Assembly: GCA_019753105.1 (NCBI GenBank)
Contig: JAIELJ010000013.1
Span: forward strand, 1 to 64,000
Direction of reading: 5' to 3'
DNA: 64,000 bases
From: Hyphomonadaceae bacterium
Lineage (GTDB): Bacteria > Pseudomonadota > Alphaproteobacteria > Caulobacterales > Aquidulcibacteraceae
Below the pieces are notes generated by a model. That model was not told the origin of the DNA, ran no database searches, and saw nothing but the letters and a program-made list of their open reading frames with translations. Positions within the stretch are counted from its first letter, which is position 1. Each line of letters starts with the position of its first letter. Both the position numbers and the translations under genes were made by a program. Shown one piece after another: positions 25,850-34,761 of the stretch.

Positions 25850-26750
25850 CGTCACGCCTGAGATTTTGATTGCAGACGATTGGCGCGACTATTGCCTCCT
25901 CGATAGCGGCAATGGCGGCAAGCTCGAACAGGTCGGCCCCTATCGCTTCGTGCGTCCTGAACCGCAGGCGCTGTGGGCGCCGTCGCGCTCAGCGAGCGAG
26001 TGGGACAGCGCCGATGCCATCTTCGCGCCCGCTTCGACCGGTGATGAAGACGCCGGCCGCTGGCGGTTCAATCGCGCGCTGCCAGAAACGTGGACGCTTG
26101 AATGGGATGATCTCAAGTTCATCTCGCGGCCAACGCCGTTCCGGCACTTGGCGTTCTTCCCCGAGCATTCAGTGCATTGGCGCTATGCGCGCGAGTGCTT
26201 GAAAGCGCATAGCGGCGCTCAGCCGGAAGTTCTCAATCTCTTCGGCTATACCGGCCTTGCTTCGCTGGCGTGCGCTAGCGGCGGCGCGAAGGTCACGCAC
26301 GTTGACGCGTCGAAGAAGGCGATCGGCTATGCGCGCGAAAATCAAGCGGCGTCCGACTTGAACGATGCGCCGATCCGTTGGATCTGCGATGACGCACTTG
26401 GCTTTGTGAAGCGCGAGATCCGTCGTGGACGGCGCTATGACGGCATCATCCTCGATCCGCCGAAATTTGGGCGCGGGCCGGATGGAGAGACATGGAAGCT
26501 TGAGGAGCAACTGCCGGAATTGCTCGATAGTTGTCAGACGCTGCTGCGGACAAGCGCCGATGATCGCGCCAGCGCCACGGGCTTCATGATTGCGACGGTG
26601 TACGCGGTTCGGCTCTCGTATCTGGCGCTCGCGCAAACAGCGCAGCAAATGTTCACCGGCGGCGAGTGGCAGACAGGCGAAATGGCGCTGCCGCATGACG
26701 GGCGCGACGAGTTGTTGCCGACGGCCATCTTCGCGCGCTGGCGCGGCTAG
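25830..26750 (+). CDS. Class I SAM-dependent methyltransferase, RlmI/RlmL-like (rRNA)
   Basis: 306 residues, starting inside the end of the preceding gene (20-nt overlap), so translation is coupled. The N-terminal half is family-specific (DYCLLDSGNGGKLEQVGPYRFVRPE). The SAM domain (about 130-290) has VLNLFGYTGLASLACASGG (motif I), VTHVDASKKAIGYARENQ, and ILDPPKFGRGP (motif IV, DPPK), typical of RlmI-type cytosine-5 or related rRNA enzymes. The neighbour SpoU enzyme supports an RNA target. Its stop codon is convergent with, and interleaves with, that of dnaE2. Confidence 0.86.
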   Translation: MTAPKTNVTPEILIADDWRDYCLLDSGNGGKLEQVGPYRFVRPEPQALWAPSRSASEWDSADAIFAPASTGDEDAGRWRFNRALPETWTLEWDDLKFISRPTPFRHLAFFPEHSVHWRYARECLKAHSGAQPEVLNLFGYTGLASLACASGGAKVTHVDASKKAIGYARENQAASDLNDAPIRWICDDALGFVKREIRRGRRYDGIILDPPKFGRGPDGETWKLEEQLPELLDSCQTLLRTSADDRASATGFMIATVYAVRLSYLALAQTAQQMFTGGEWQTGEMALPHDGRDELLPTAIFARWRG

Positions 26751-29700
26751 TGGAAGTTGCGCCCCTTTGGCATCACATTGGCGGCCTTCTTCACATCAAG
26801 ATTGATCCGCACATTGCGCGGATGGCGCTGCCGCGCATCGCCCTCACCGCCTCGCTTAGGTTCATCCGTCGGACCCGTGGGATCGATCTCGGCGCCATGC
26901 GCTGAAAGCCTCGCCAGAAGCGGCGTATAATCATGCACGCGCTCGGCGATCACATGGATAACGCCACTCTCGCTCTGCACCGGCCCCTCAACAGCGATCA
27001 GACGTCCACCCAATATTTGCGGTCTGAACTGCTCGAAAATCTTCGGCCAGACGACGATGTTGGAAATCCAAGTCTCGTCCTCCAATGTTGCGAAGATCAC
27101 GCCCGAGGCAGTCCCTGGCCGCTGTCGCACAAGCACAAGCCCGGCAACCCGAACGCGCTCGCCGCTGCGAATATCCTTCAACTGCTCGGCACGGATAATG
27201 CGCCGCGCGGAAAGCTCATCGCGCAGTAACGCCACCGGATGCTGCTTCAGCGACAACCCGATGGTACGATAATCCTCCACGATATGTTCGCCGAGTAACA
27301 TCGACGGCAAGTCGAAATCCGGTTCCTGCGTCGGATCAGGCGCGCGTGCAAAAAGCGGCAAATCCTCCTGTCCGCCGACGCGATTCAGCCCGCGCGCCGC
27401 CCAGAGCGCGTCGCGCCGATCGAGGCCAAGTGATCGAAATGCATCGATATCGGCGAGCCGTTCGATGGTGGAGGGACGAACGCCGCCGCGAAGCCAGACA
27501 TCGCGAACGGAATCGTAGCCGGCGCCGCGATTGGCGACGAGTTTGTTCAGCTCTTCCTCCGCCAATCCACTCGCCTGTCTAAACCCCAGCCGCATCGCAT
27601 GTGTGGAACGGATATCGCCGCGCATCACGCTGTGACGCTCATGAATCCGCCCCGTTACACGATTTTCGCCTAACGGAGGCGCTTCTAGAGTGTTGTCCCA
27701 GTCCGATGCGTTCACGTCGATCGGCCGCACCTCAACACCATGCTCTTGCGCGTCGCGGACAATCTGCGCCGGCGCATAGAAACCCATAGGCTGGGAATTG
27801 AGCAAAGCGGCTGCGAAGACATCCGGGTAATAGCATTTCAGCCAGGATGAATTGTACACAAGGATGGCGAAGCTCGCTGCGTGACTCTCGGGGAATCCAT
27901 ATTCACCGAATCCTTCGATCTGCGCGAAAGACGCCTCCGCGAAATCGCGCTCGTAACCATTGGCGAGCATCCCCTCGATGAACTTTTCCTTGAGCTTGCC
28001 GATTGTCCCGACACGTTTGAATGTCGCCATCGCGCGGCGAAGCTTATCAGCCTCTGGCGGCGTGAAACCGGCCGCAACGATCGCGATCTGCATCGCCTGC
28101 TCTTGAAAAAGAGGAACGCCAAGCGTGCGTTTCAGTACTTCCCAGAGTTCAGGCTTAGGCGCCTCGGCTTTTTCCAAACCCTGCCTGCGCCGTAAATAGG
28201 GATGGACCATGCCGCCTTGGATCGGTCCGGGCCGCACGATCGCGACTTCGATCACAAGATCGTAGAAGTCTTTCGGCTTCAGCCGCGGCAGCATCGACAT
28301 CTGCGCCCGGCTCTCAACTTGGAAGACGCCAATCGAGTCCGCCCGCTGCAACATCGCGTAAACACGGCCATCATCCGTGGGAGACTCTAGGCCTATGCAA
28401 TAGGCGCCGGGATAGTGCTTGGCGACCAGATCATAGGCCTTCTTCAAGCACGTCAGCATGCCAAGGCCGAGCACATCGACCTTTAGGATGCCAAGATCCT
28501 CCAGATCATCCTTGTTCCACTCGACGACGGTTCGATCGTCCATGGCGGCATTCTGAACCGGGACGACGTCGTGCACTTTCTCGCGCGTTATGACAAAACC
28601 GCCGACATGCTGGGAGAGGTGCCGCGGAAATCCCTGCAGCTTATTCGCCAACTCTACACAGGCCATGAGCCGGCGGTCACTCGTATCGAGCCCCTGCTCT
28701 TTCAGGTCTTTTTCACTGACACCGCTTGACCACCAGTGCAGCACTTTCGCGAAACCACTCACTTGATCTTCGGAATAACCAAAAGCCTTGGCCACTTCAC
28801 GGATTGCACTTCGGCCACGGTAACAAACAAGATTGGCCGCAAGTGCTGCGCGATCGCGGCCGTATTTTTTGTAGATATACTGGATCACCTCCTCTCGGCG
28901 CTCATGTTCGAAGTCGACGTCGATGTCTGGCGGCTCGTTGCGCTCTTCAGAAACGAAGCGATCGAACAACAAGCTGTTGTTCGCCGGGTTCACTGAAGTG
29001 ATGCCAAGGCAGTAGCAAATGGTTGAGTTCGCGGCTGAGCCACGGCCTTGGCAAAGGATAGGCTCCTTCGGATTTCCGTCCTTGTCGAAGTCAGAGCGCG
29101 CGAAATCGACGATGTCGGCGACTGTGAGAAAGTATGGCGCGTAGTTGATGCGGTCGACAATCGAAAGCTCGCGAACGAGCGAGGCGCGTACCTTCTCCGG
29201 GATGCCTTCAGGATATTTCTTGCAAGCTCCCGCCCAGGCGCGCGCCTCTAGCGCTTCTTGTGGCGTAGAGAAACCTTCGGACGTTTCCTCCGGATACTCG
29301 TAGCGCAGGTCCGCCATCGAAAACGTGACGCCCTGAAGAAATCGCACGCTCTCACTCACTGCGTCCGGGGCCAGATTATAGAGTCTGCGAATTTCCTCTG
29401 GCGGCTTAAGCTGCCGCTCTGCATTCTTCGCCAACAGCACGCCGGCTTCGCTCAGTTTCTTCTTCTCGCGGATACAGGTCACGACATCGAGCAGCGGCCT
29501 GCGGTCGCCGTGATGCATCAGTGGCTCGGTGGTCGCTAACAGTCTTGCATCGGTTTCGCTGGCCAATTGCTTCAGCCGCGCAATGCGCCGGCGATCTTCG
29601 CCGTCGAACCGGAACGGCGCAGCGAGCCAAGCTTTGCCTGCTGCTTGCTTGATCTGCCGGAGATACGGCGCCATCGCCGACGGCTCATCGCCGAGATCGA

Positions 29701-30097
29701 ATGCGGGAATGAGGATCGTCTGCAGACCTTGCGCGTGGTTCAGATAATCCTCGAAATCGAGCCAGCACTGCCCTTTGGGCGCGCGGCGGTTTCCGATCGT
29801 CAGCAGGCGCGTGAGGTTGGCGAACGCTGCACGATCTTTTGGATACGCAATAAGATCGGGCGTTCCGTCTCTAAACACGAGGTGCGATCCAACGATCACC
29901 CGGAGATCGACGCCATCGTATTCCTTCAGCGACTTTGCCTTCACATGCGCGCGCACAACGCCCGCAAGCGTGTTGCGATCAGCGATGCCGATGCCTGTAA
30001 GACCAAGCGCCGCCGCTTGCTCCACCATCTCTTCCGGATGCGAGCCGGAGCGGAGGAAAGAGAAGTTGGTGGTGATGCAGAGTTCGGCGAAGCTCAT
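26747..30097 (-). CDS. dnaE2: Error-prone DNA polymerase III alpha-like subunit DnaE2 (ImuC)
   Basis: 1116 residues. I start at the ATG at 30097, which overlaps the imuB stop (ATGA); a longer start at 30121 is less likely. It is the catalytic polymerase of the SOS mutasome, copying across lesions. A PHP domain is at the N-terminus (FAELCITTNFSFLRSGSHPEEMV, GIADRNTL). The C-family polymerase core has the catalytic aspartates in PPDIDVDFEHERRE and GRGSAANS upstream. Then come HhH and OB-fold segments, and the usual ending PKGRNFH. Length is typical of DnaE2. It is co-transcribed with imuA and imuB under a LexA box. Confidence 0.95.
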   Translation of the reverse strand: MSFAELCITTNFSFLRSGSHPEEMVEQAAALGLTGIGIADRNTLAGVVRAHVKAKSLKEYDGVDLRVIVGSHLVFRDGTPDLIAYPKDRAAFANLTRLLTIGNRRAPKGQCWLDFEDYLNHAQGLQTILIPAFDLGDEPSAMAPYLRQIKQAAGKAWLAAPFRFDGEDRRRIARLKQLASETDARLLATTEPLMHHGDRRPLLDVVTCIREKKKLSEAGVLLAKNAERQLKPPEEIRRLYNLAPDAVSESVRFLQGVTFSMADLRYEYPEETSEGFSTPQEALEARAWAGACKKYPEGIPEKVRASLVRELSIVDRINYAPYFLTVADIVDFARSDFDKDGNPKEPILCQGRGSAANSTICYCLGITSVNPANNSLLFDRFVSEERNEPPDIDVDFEHERREEVIQYIYKKYGRDRAALAANLVCYRGRSAIREVAKAFGYSEDQVSGFAKVLHWWSSGVSEKDLKEQGLDTSDRRLMACVELANKLQGFPRHLSQHVGGFVITREKVHDVVPVQNAAMDDRTVVEWNKDDLEDLGILKVDVLGLGMLTCLKKAYDLVAKHYPGAYCIGLESPTDDGRVYAMLQRADSIGVFQVESRAQMSMLPRLKPKDFYDLVIEVAIVRPGPIQGGMVHPYLRRRQGLEKAEAPKPELWEVLKRTLGVPLFQEQAMQIAIVAAGFTPPEADKLRRAMATFKRVGTIGKLKEKFIEGMLANGYERDFAEASFAQIEGFGEYGFPESHAASFAILVYNSSWLKCYYPDVFAAALLNSQPMGFYAPAQIVRDAQEHGVEVRPIDVNASDWDNTLEAPPLGENRVTGRIHERHSVMRGDIRSTHAMRLGFRQASGLAEEELNKLVANRGAGYDSVRDVWLRGGVRPSTIERLADIDAFRSLGLDRRDALWAARGLNRVGGQEDLPLFARAPDPTQEPDFDLPSMLLGEHIVEDYRTIGLSLKQHPVALLRDELSARRIIRAEQLKDIRSGERVRVAGLVLVRQRPGTASGVIFATLEDETWISNIVVWPKIFEQFRPQILGGRLIAVEGPVQSESGVIHVIAERVHDYTPLLARLSAHGAEIDPTGPTDEPKRGGEGDARQRHPRNVRINLDVKKAANVMPKGRNFH

Positions 30098-31620
30098 GCG
30101 AACAGCCCATGCACGAACCAACGTGGCGCTTCACCTTCGCCGTAGAAGCCTTCGCGATAGAGCCAGTAGCGGCGGCCTTCTTTATCTTCGACGCGGTAAT
30201 AGTCGCGCGTCAGGGCGCCGCCGAGCCACTCGCCGCTAATGCGCTCCGGCCCCTCCGCGCGCGCGACTTCGCGCAGCACACGCCGCCAGCGGAAACGGAT
30301 TGGCGGGCCGTCGGGAACGCTGGCCAGCGTTTCGATCGCTTGCGGTTGCGTGAAGACCGTAAACGGGCGGCGCATAACGCCGTCACGCGGCGGCCGCTCG
30401 ATCTCCAAAACATCGACAGCGCCTAAGCCAGCTTGCCAGCCGCCCGCTTTTTCCGGCTGGTGCGTCTCGGCGAGCTTAGGACGCAGCACCCGTTTGGGGC
30501 CAAGACGCGCGCTCAGAACATCGACAATAGATGCAATTTTTTCTGTGCTCGCCTGCGTCTCCTCAATCGTCGCCAGTGTGCGCGTAGCGGAACCGATGCG
30601 CTCTAGTTGCACGACATCAAGACGCGCGGCTTCGATGCCGAACTCGGCATTGAGATTCTCGGCGACGCGGTCGAGCTTTTCGCGGAATAGCCGCATCAGA
30701 TTTTTTATGTCGCGCTCCGGACGGCTGACGCCGATCTCAAGAGTGCGGTCGCGGCCATCGACCCCGAAGAGATGCAAGCAGGCGCGCCGCACACCCGCGC
30801 CGCGCACATCGAGCCTCTGCACCGCATCCTCGCACAGCGCTTGGGTGGCGATCAGGATTGTCTCGACACTAAAGAGCGGCTCCAGGAACCGCCGCAATGC
30901 AAACACAGGCGGCGCGGGACGGCGCGGAGAAAGCGCTTCGGGCGTCCGCCCGAGGGCTTGATCCAAACGCAGCATCGCCTGCTCGCCAGCGCGGGCTGTG
31001 AAGGCGGAGCGCGGTGCGGAGAACAATTGGCCGATGGTTTTAAGACCTAAACGGCGGAGCAAGGACGCCGGCGCTTCTTCGAGACGCAGCGCCTCAATCG
31101 GCAATGGCGCGAGCGTTTGCACCAGATCCGGCGAAGCTTCACGCGCACGGCCATACCTTGCCAACGCCCATGCCGCCCCCGGCGTTGGGGCGAGCGCGGC
31201 GCGCGCTGCAAAGCCCTGCGCTTGGAGGCGCGTGACGATCATATCGCACAGCGCCAACTCGCCGCCGAAAAGATGGCCACAGCCGGTGATGTCAAGAAAC
31301 AAGCCGTCCGGCGCATCGATCACCACGATCGGCGTGAAGCGCTCGCACCAAGCAGCGATATGATCGAGCGTCGCTGCATCTTCAGCGGGCTCGGCTTCCA
31401 CTGCCGCCAAGCTCGGCTGCATCGCCCGTGCGTCAGCCAGCGACATAGCGAGCCGCAAACCAAGCGCGGACGCGCGCTTATCGACGCCGGTTAGCAGGAA
31501 ACCTTTGGCTTGCTTCGCATAGACAGCGAGCGGACGGCCTTCCGGCGCGCTCCCGGATCGGATCAACCGGTCCGTGCTCAGACGCGGCAAAACGATCGCC
31601 AACCAAATCGCTTCGCTCAT
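30094..31620 (-). CDS. imuB: ImuB, inactive Y-family polymerase-like mutasome subunit
   Basis: 508 residues; the start overlaps the imuA stop by 1 nt (TAATG) and the end overlaps dnaE2 (ATGA). The Y-family fold is visible (LAIVLPRLSTDRL, FLDITGCGHLFGGE, FAARAALAPTPGAAWALARYG). The catalytic acidic cluster of active Pol IV/V is not preserved at the N-terminus, as expected for ImuB. In this family it acts as a hub that binds the beta clamp, DnaE2 and ImuA. The C-terminal tail (RVEDKEGRRYWLYREGF, WFVHGLFA) is family-typical. Confidence 0.94.
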   Translation of the reverse strand: MSEAIWLAIVLPRLSTDRLIRSGSAPEGRPLAVYAKQAKGFLLTGVDKRASALGLRLAMSLADARAMQPSLAAVEAEPAEDAATLDHIAAWCERFTPIVVIDAPDGLFLDITGCGHLFGGELALCDMIVTRLQAQGFAARAALAPTPGAAWALARYGRAREASPDLVQTLAPLPIEALRLEEAPASLLRRLGLKTIGQLFSAPRSAFTARAGEQAMLRLDQALGRTPEALSPRRPAPPVFALRRFLEPLFSVETILIATQALCEDAVQRLDVRGAGVRRACLHLFGVDGRDRTLEIGVSRPERDIKNLMRLFREKLDRVAENLNAEFGIEAARLDVVQLERIGSATRTLATIEETQASTEKIASIVDVLSARLGPKRVLRPKLAETHQPEKAGGWQAGLGAVDVLEIERPPRDGVMRRPFTVFTQPQAIETLASVPDGPPIRFRWRRVLREVARAEGPERISGEWLGGALTRDYYRVEDKEGRRYWLYREGFYGEGEAPRWFVHGLFA

Positions 31621-32291
31621 TAGGCTTGCCGCGCTTCCTGACGGAAAACCGCCTCACGCTTTTCCTTGAAGCGTTCATCGAAGCATCGTGCATGGGCGTT
31701 CCACTGGATCGTGTAGCGCGCACCCGCGGGGCCGCCGCGGTTACGCATGAGTTCGAGCGCGTAAGCGGGTTGGCCGAGTTCGTGCGGATCGTCGCTACTT
31801 GGCGCCGGCGCGACACGCCAGCGCGTCCAGGCAGCGCTCGCTTCCGCCAGCGGCCGCACAAGCAAGCAGCGCGCATGATTGCGCTCGGCAAAGAGCAACA
31901 GACGGCGCGTGGCTTTGAGATCGAGCGGCTTGCCGCGTCCGCTGAGCGAACAGATCACGACAGCGCCTGATGCCGAGAGCGCTTCCTCCGCCGCCCACAT
32001 CACTTCCTCGCGCTTGGCGGCGCGGATGACAATCAGGCGCTTAAGGTCCAAGCCGAATTGCGCGAGGCCGGGCGGATAAGGCGCGCCCTCTTCGGCGAAG
32101 ACGCCTTCCTCCCCCGCCCAGAACACCTGCCCGCCCCAGGCCGAGGCCAGTCCTAAGCCAAATCCGATGGCAGCCGCCTCAGCACCGGGCCCAGCCGGGC
32201 AAAGCTCATGCAGCGGCTGAGCGGCCATAACGGCAGCTCGGGCCTGAAATCCGCCTTGGGAGGCGGAAAAGGTGACTGGACGCGGACTCAT
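31620..32291 (-). CDS. imuA: ImuA, RecA-like SOS mutasome accessory protein
   Basis: 223 residues. It works with ImuB and DnaE2 in damage-induced mutagenesis; the fold is RecA-like but short. Family features are LHELCPAGPGAEAAAIGFGLGLA near the N-terminus, RLIVIRAAKREEVMWAAEEAL, and GAVVICSLSGRGKPLDLKATRRLLLFAE. The ATG at 32291 sits directly against the LexA box, so the mRNA would be leaderless. Met22 (32228) is the main alternative, but it has no better ribosome site. Confidence 0.92.
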   Translation of the reverse strand: MSPRPVTFSASQGGFQARAAVMAAQPLHELCPAGPGAEAAAIGFGLGLASAWGGQVFWAGEEGVFAEEGAPYPPGLAQFGLDLKRLIVIRAAKREEVMWAAEEALSASGAVVICSLSGRGKPLDLKATRRLLLFAERNHARCLLVRPLAEASAAWTRWRVAPAPSSDDPHELGQPAYALELMRNRGGPAGARYTIQWNAHARCFDERFKEKREAVFRQEARQA

Positions 32292-32306
32292 GTTCTCTAT
32301 ATGTTC
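32292..32306. promoter_or_regulatory. LexA (SOS) box shared by imuA and the divergent ogt-type gene
   Basis: GTTC-TCTATAT-GTTC is an exact GTTC-N7-GTTC alphaproteobacterial operator (GAAC-N7-GAAC on the other strand). It lies between the imuA start (32291, minus) and the alkyltransferase start (32347, plus), so LexA could repress both. Confidence 0.85.
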
Positions 32307-32346
32307 TAGTCCTTCGAGTCCGCCACGGCAAGCCGGAAGCGCAACA

Positions 32347-32889
32347 ATGTTCGCCTACGCCCTGTTCGACACTGCCATCGGCCGCTGCGGTATTTCGTGG
32401 GGCCCGCGCGGGGTCGTGGGCGTGCAGCTGCCCGAGAAAACCGAAGGGATGACGCGCGCCCGCATCATGCGTCACTACCCCCACGCCGATGAGGCAGAGC
32501 CGCCGAAAGCCATCGCGCGCGGCATTGCTGACATTCAGGCGCTGCTCGTCGGTGAGAAGAAAACACTGCGCGCAATAACGCTCGATCTCTCCCGCGTTCC
32601 CGCCTTCAACGCCCGCGTCTACGAGACCGCGCGCGCGATCGCGCCGGGGACCACGCGCACCTATGGCGACATCGCCCGCGCCATCGGAGACGCCAGCGGC
32701 GCGCGCGCGGTTGGCCAAGCGCTCAGCCGCAATCCGTTCGCCATCGTCGTGCCGTGCCATCGCGTCGTCGGCGCCGACTTCAAGCTTGTCGGCTTCAGCG
32801 CGACAGGCGGCATCGCGACGAAGCTCAAGCTGCTGCAGATCGAAGGCTGGCGCGCGGCTGAGCCGATGCTGTTTGACGGTTTGTCGTAA
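32347..32889 (+). CDS. ogt: Methylated-DNA--protein-cysteine S-methyltransferase (Ogt type)
   Basis: 180 residues. The start is the ATG at 32347, since the longer frame crosses the LexA box. It removes alkyl groups from O6-alkylguanine (and O4-alkylthymine) by transfer to its own Cys, a suicide repair reaction. The core has FNARVYETARAIAPGTTRTYGDIA (DNA-binding helix-turn-helix) and IVVPCHRVVG, with the acceptor Cys in PCHRV and the downstream Asn/Arg segment. The N-terminal domain is present, so it is a full-length Ogt/Ada-C protein rather than a stand-alone C-domain. A divergent SOS box suggests damage induction. Confidence 0.93.
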   Translation: MFAYALFDTAIGRCGISWGPRGVVGVQLPEKTEGMTRARIMRHYPHADEAEPPKAIARGIADIQALLVGEKKTLRAITLDLSRVPAFNARVYETARAIAPGTTRTYGDIARAIGDASGARAVGQALSRNPFAIVVPCHRVVGADFKLVGFSATGGIATKLKLLQIEGWRAAEPMLFDGLS

Positions 32890-33002
32890 CGATCGCGTGA
32901 GCAACGCGCGTTTGCATTCACAAGCCTGAGATATCGGCCCTCGTCCGCTTGCTGAACGCGCGGAACGCCCGTTTGCTCGATGCGCCAACAGGGAGATCAG
33001 GC

Positions 33003-33269
33003 ATGACTACGAAAAAGACTGTAGCGTTCGTCGCCGTGGCGTTGGCTGCCGCTGCTTTCACAGCGCCTGCGTTCGCGCAGGATGCGGAGGTGGAAGAACG
33101 CGTGCTCGTTACCGGCGCAATCGTCGACCCGAGCAATGCTAAACTCACCGTCGATCCGCGCGACGAGAGCGTCGCGGAAATCGCGGTCGTTTATGAAGAC
33201 GAAGCCAATGCCGACGCCAATGAATCAACGGCGGACACGAACCTCGGCCAATCCGTCGAAAACAAGTAA
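33003..33269 (+). CDS. Small secreted acidic protein, unknown function
   Basis: 88 residues. Start is the ATG at 33003 with AGGGAGATCAGGC upstream. The signal peptide (VAFVAVALAAAAFTAPAFAQ, cut after AFA) is followed by about 62 residues rich in Glu, Asp, Ala and Val (VEERVLVTGAIVDPSNA, DEANADANES). No family is recognised. Its 3' end overlaps the convergent transglutaminase gene by 45 nt, which is unusual but plausible for a short convergent pair. Confidence 0.7.
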   Translation: MTTKKTVAFVAVALAAAAFTAPAFAQDAEVEERVLVTGAIVDPSNAKLTVDPRDESVAEIAVVYEDEANADANESTADTNLGQSVENK

Positions 33270-34655
33270 ACTCGCCAACTGACCTGCGGCGGCGATGCTT
33301 CGTGCGTCGCCGTCGCCAATCGTCAGCGCAATATGCGTGCTGTCGAACGCGCCGAGCGCCAAATCGAAGCTCCGCCACTGACCGTCAACATACGCTAGCG
33401 TCCAGCTATGCGGCATGAACGCGTTGCTGACGCCGTGATAGTTCTCACGTGAATAGGCAAGCCCGCTCACGACGCGCGTCGGGATGCCGGCGCCGCGGCC
33501 GAGTGCGGCGAGCAATACGGCAGCCTCGGTGCAATCACCGGCGCGGCGGGTGATGGTATCGAGCGCGGAGTAATGACCATTGAAATCAAGGTCACCTAAG
33601 TAACGCTGTGCGCGCGTGATCAGCATTTCCATTTTGCGCTGATCGCTGACATCGAGCCGCGCGATTGGCCCGGCAATGGCTGTCAAACGCGGATGATCGC
33701 TCTGCAGCCAAGCTGTCGGCCGCAACGCCTCCGCGAGAGAAGCGGGATCGTCAGCCAAGCCCGGCCCACAGCTTTCGCAGATATCGACGATGAGCGCATC
33801 GCCATCACGCGCCTGCCGCTGCTCGCCTGTGACGGGCGGCGCGAACTCCAAGCCGTCGCGATACGAGAAGCGATAGCGAATGTGCCCGCGCCGCGCCTCC
33901 ATCGTGATCCGCACTGGCGAACGGATCATCGAGTTTGGAACAACGGCATAAGGCGAGTGCGGCTGCATGACCGCATCACGCTCACCGCGCCGAAACCAGA
34001 TGGTTTGGCCGAACACAGGTTGCGCTGCTTCGACGACGCGTCCCTCGCGATCGAGCACGATCCGCGAGACCCCACGAAGCTGATCGCCGTCAAAACGCCT
34101 GCGGATCGTGTTGATCTGGCCATCGGCGCCGCGCTCGCTGGCTTCGACCACGACGCGTTCAATACCGAGCGCATCGATGTTGAACGCATTGAACTCAAGC
34201 CGCGGCGCCGCGTACGGATCCCACGCGCGAAAGAGCGCCTCGCCGCCGTCGAACCGCACATCGCCGGTCAGCGGAATCGCTTGGGACCAGCGGCCAGACC
34301 GCGTCTCCAGCGTGATCTGCGCCCGCCCTTCCGCGATCAGCGCATGCGTTTCGGAGGTGAAGCCGTTCGTGTCGGTGGTTTCGCGGATTTCGGTGGTACG
34401 GCCGGATGCATCTTCACGGCGCACGGTAACGCTCGAAACCCGTGTGGATCTGCTGTTTTGTTCGCGCAGATAGTATTGCTGGCGATCCGTGATGGTGCGT
34501 CCGCCTTCGGTCGCCGCTTCCTCCCTGGAGGCGTAGCCAAGCCGCGCGCCCTCGCCCGTCACGATGTCGAACCAGCGATCGGCGCGCGCATCACCGGCCG
34601 CCGCGATTAGCACGACCAAGATCAGCAGAGCGCGCCAGACGGAGCCAACAAGCAT
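33225..34655 (-). CDS. Secreted transglutaminase-like (TGc) domain protein
   Basis: 476 residues from the ATG at 34655; a GTG at 34661 is equivalent. A signal peptide (ALLILVVLIAAAGDARA) leads to a beta-rich region of about 280 residues. A transglutaminase-like cysteine protease core follows (about 360-450): the catalytic Cys is in RRAGDCTEAAVLLAALGRGAGIP, His in FMPHSWTLAYVDG, Asp in WRSFDLALG. The full triad is present, so it is probably active in the periplasm. Substrate is unknown; relatives act on peptides or surface proteins. A terminator lies on the other side, after the next gene downstream-to-upstream. Confidence 0.85.
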   Translation of the reverse strand: MLVGSVWRALLILVVLIAAAGDARADRWFDIVTGEGARLGYASREEAATEGGRTITDRQQYYLREQNSRSTRVSSVTVRREDASGRTTEIRETTDTNGFTSETHALIAEGRAQITLETRSGRWSQAIPLTGDVRFDGGEALFRAWDPYAAPRLEFNAFNIDALGIERVVVEASERGADGQINTIRRRFDGDQLRGVSRIVLDREGRVVEAAQPVFGQTIWFRRGERDAVMQPHSPYAVVPNSMIRSPVRITMEARRGHIRYRFSYRDGLEFAPPVTGEQRQARDGDALIVDICESCGPGLADDPASLAEALRPTAWLQSDHPRLTAIAGPIARLDVSDQRKMEMLITRAQRYLGDLDFNGHYSALDTITRRAGDCTEAAVLLAALGRGAGIPTRVVSGLAYSRENYHGVSNAFMPHSWTLAYVDGQWRSFDLALGAFDSTHIALTIGDGDARSIAAAGQLASLLVFDGLAEVRVRR

Positions 34656-34730
34656 GGACACGAGGCTAAGGCCGCTGCCGCGCTTGGATCAAAACACGAA
34701 GTGGTGTGCACGTTCGGACCAAGCGTAAAT

Positions 34731-34756
34731 GGGGAGCGCCAAGCAAGGCGCTCCCC
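34731..34756 (-). terminator. Intrinsic terminator hairpin
   Basis: GGGGAGCGCC (34731-34740) pairs perfectly with GGCGCTCCCC (34747-34756) across a 6-nt loop, 6 nt past the stop at 34762. On the minus strand only a weak ATTT follows, so it is a hairpin terminator with a poor T-run. Confidence 0.65.
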
Positions 34757-34761
34757 ATCGC

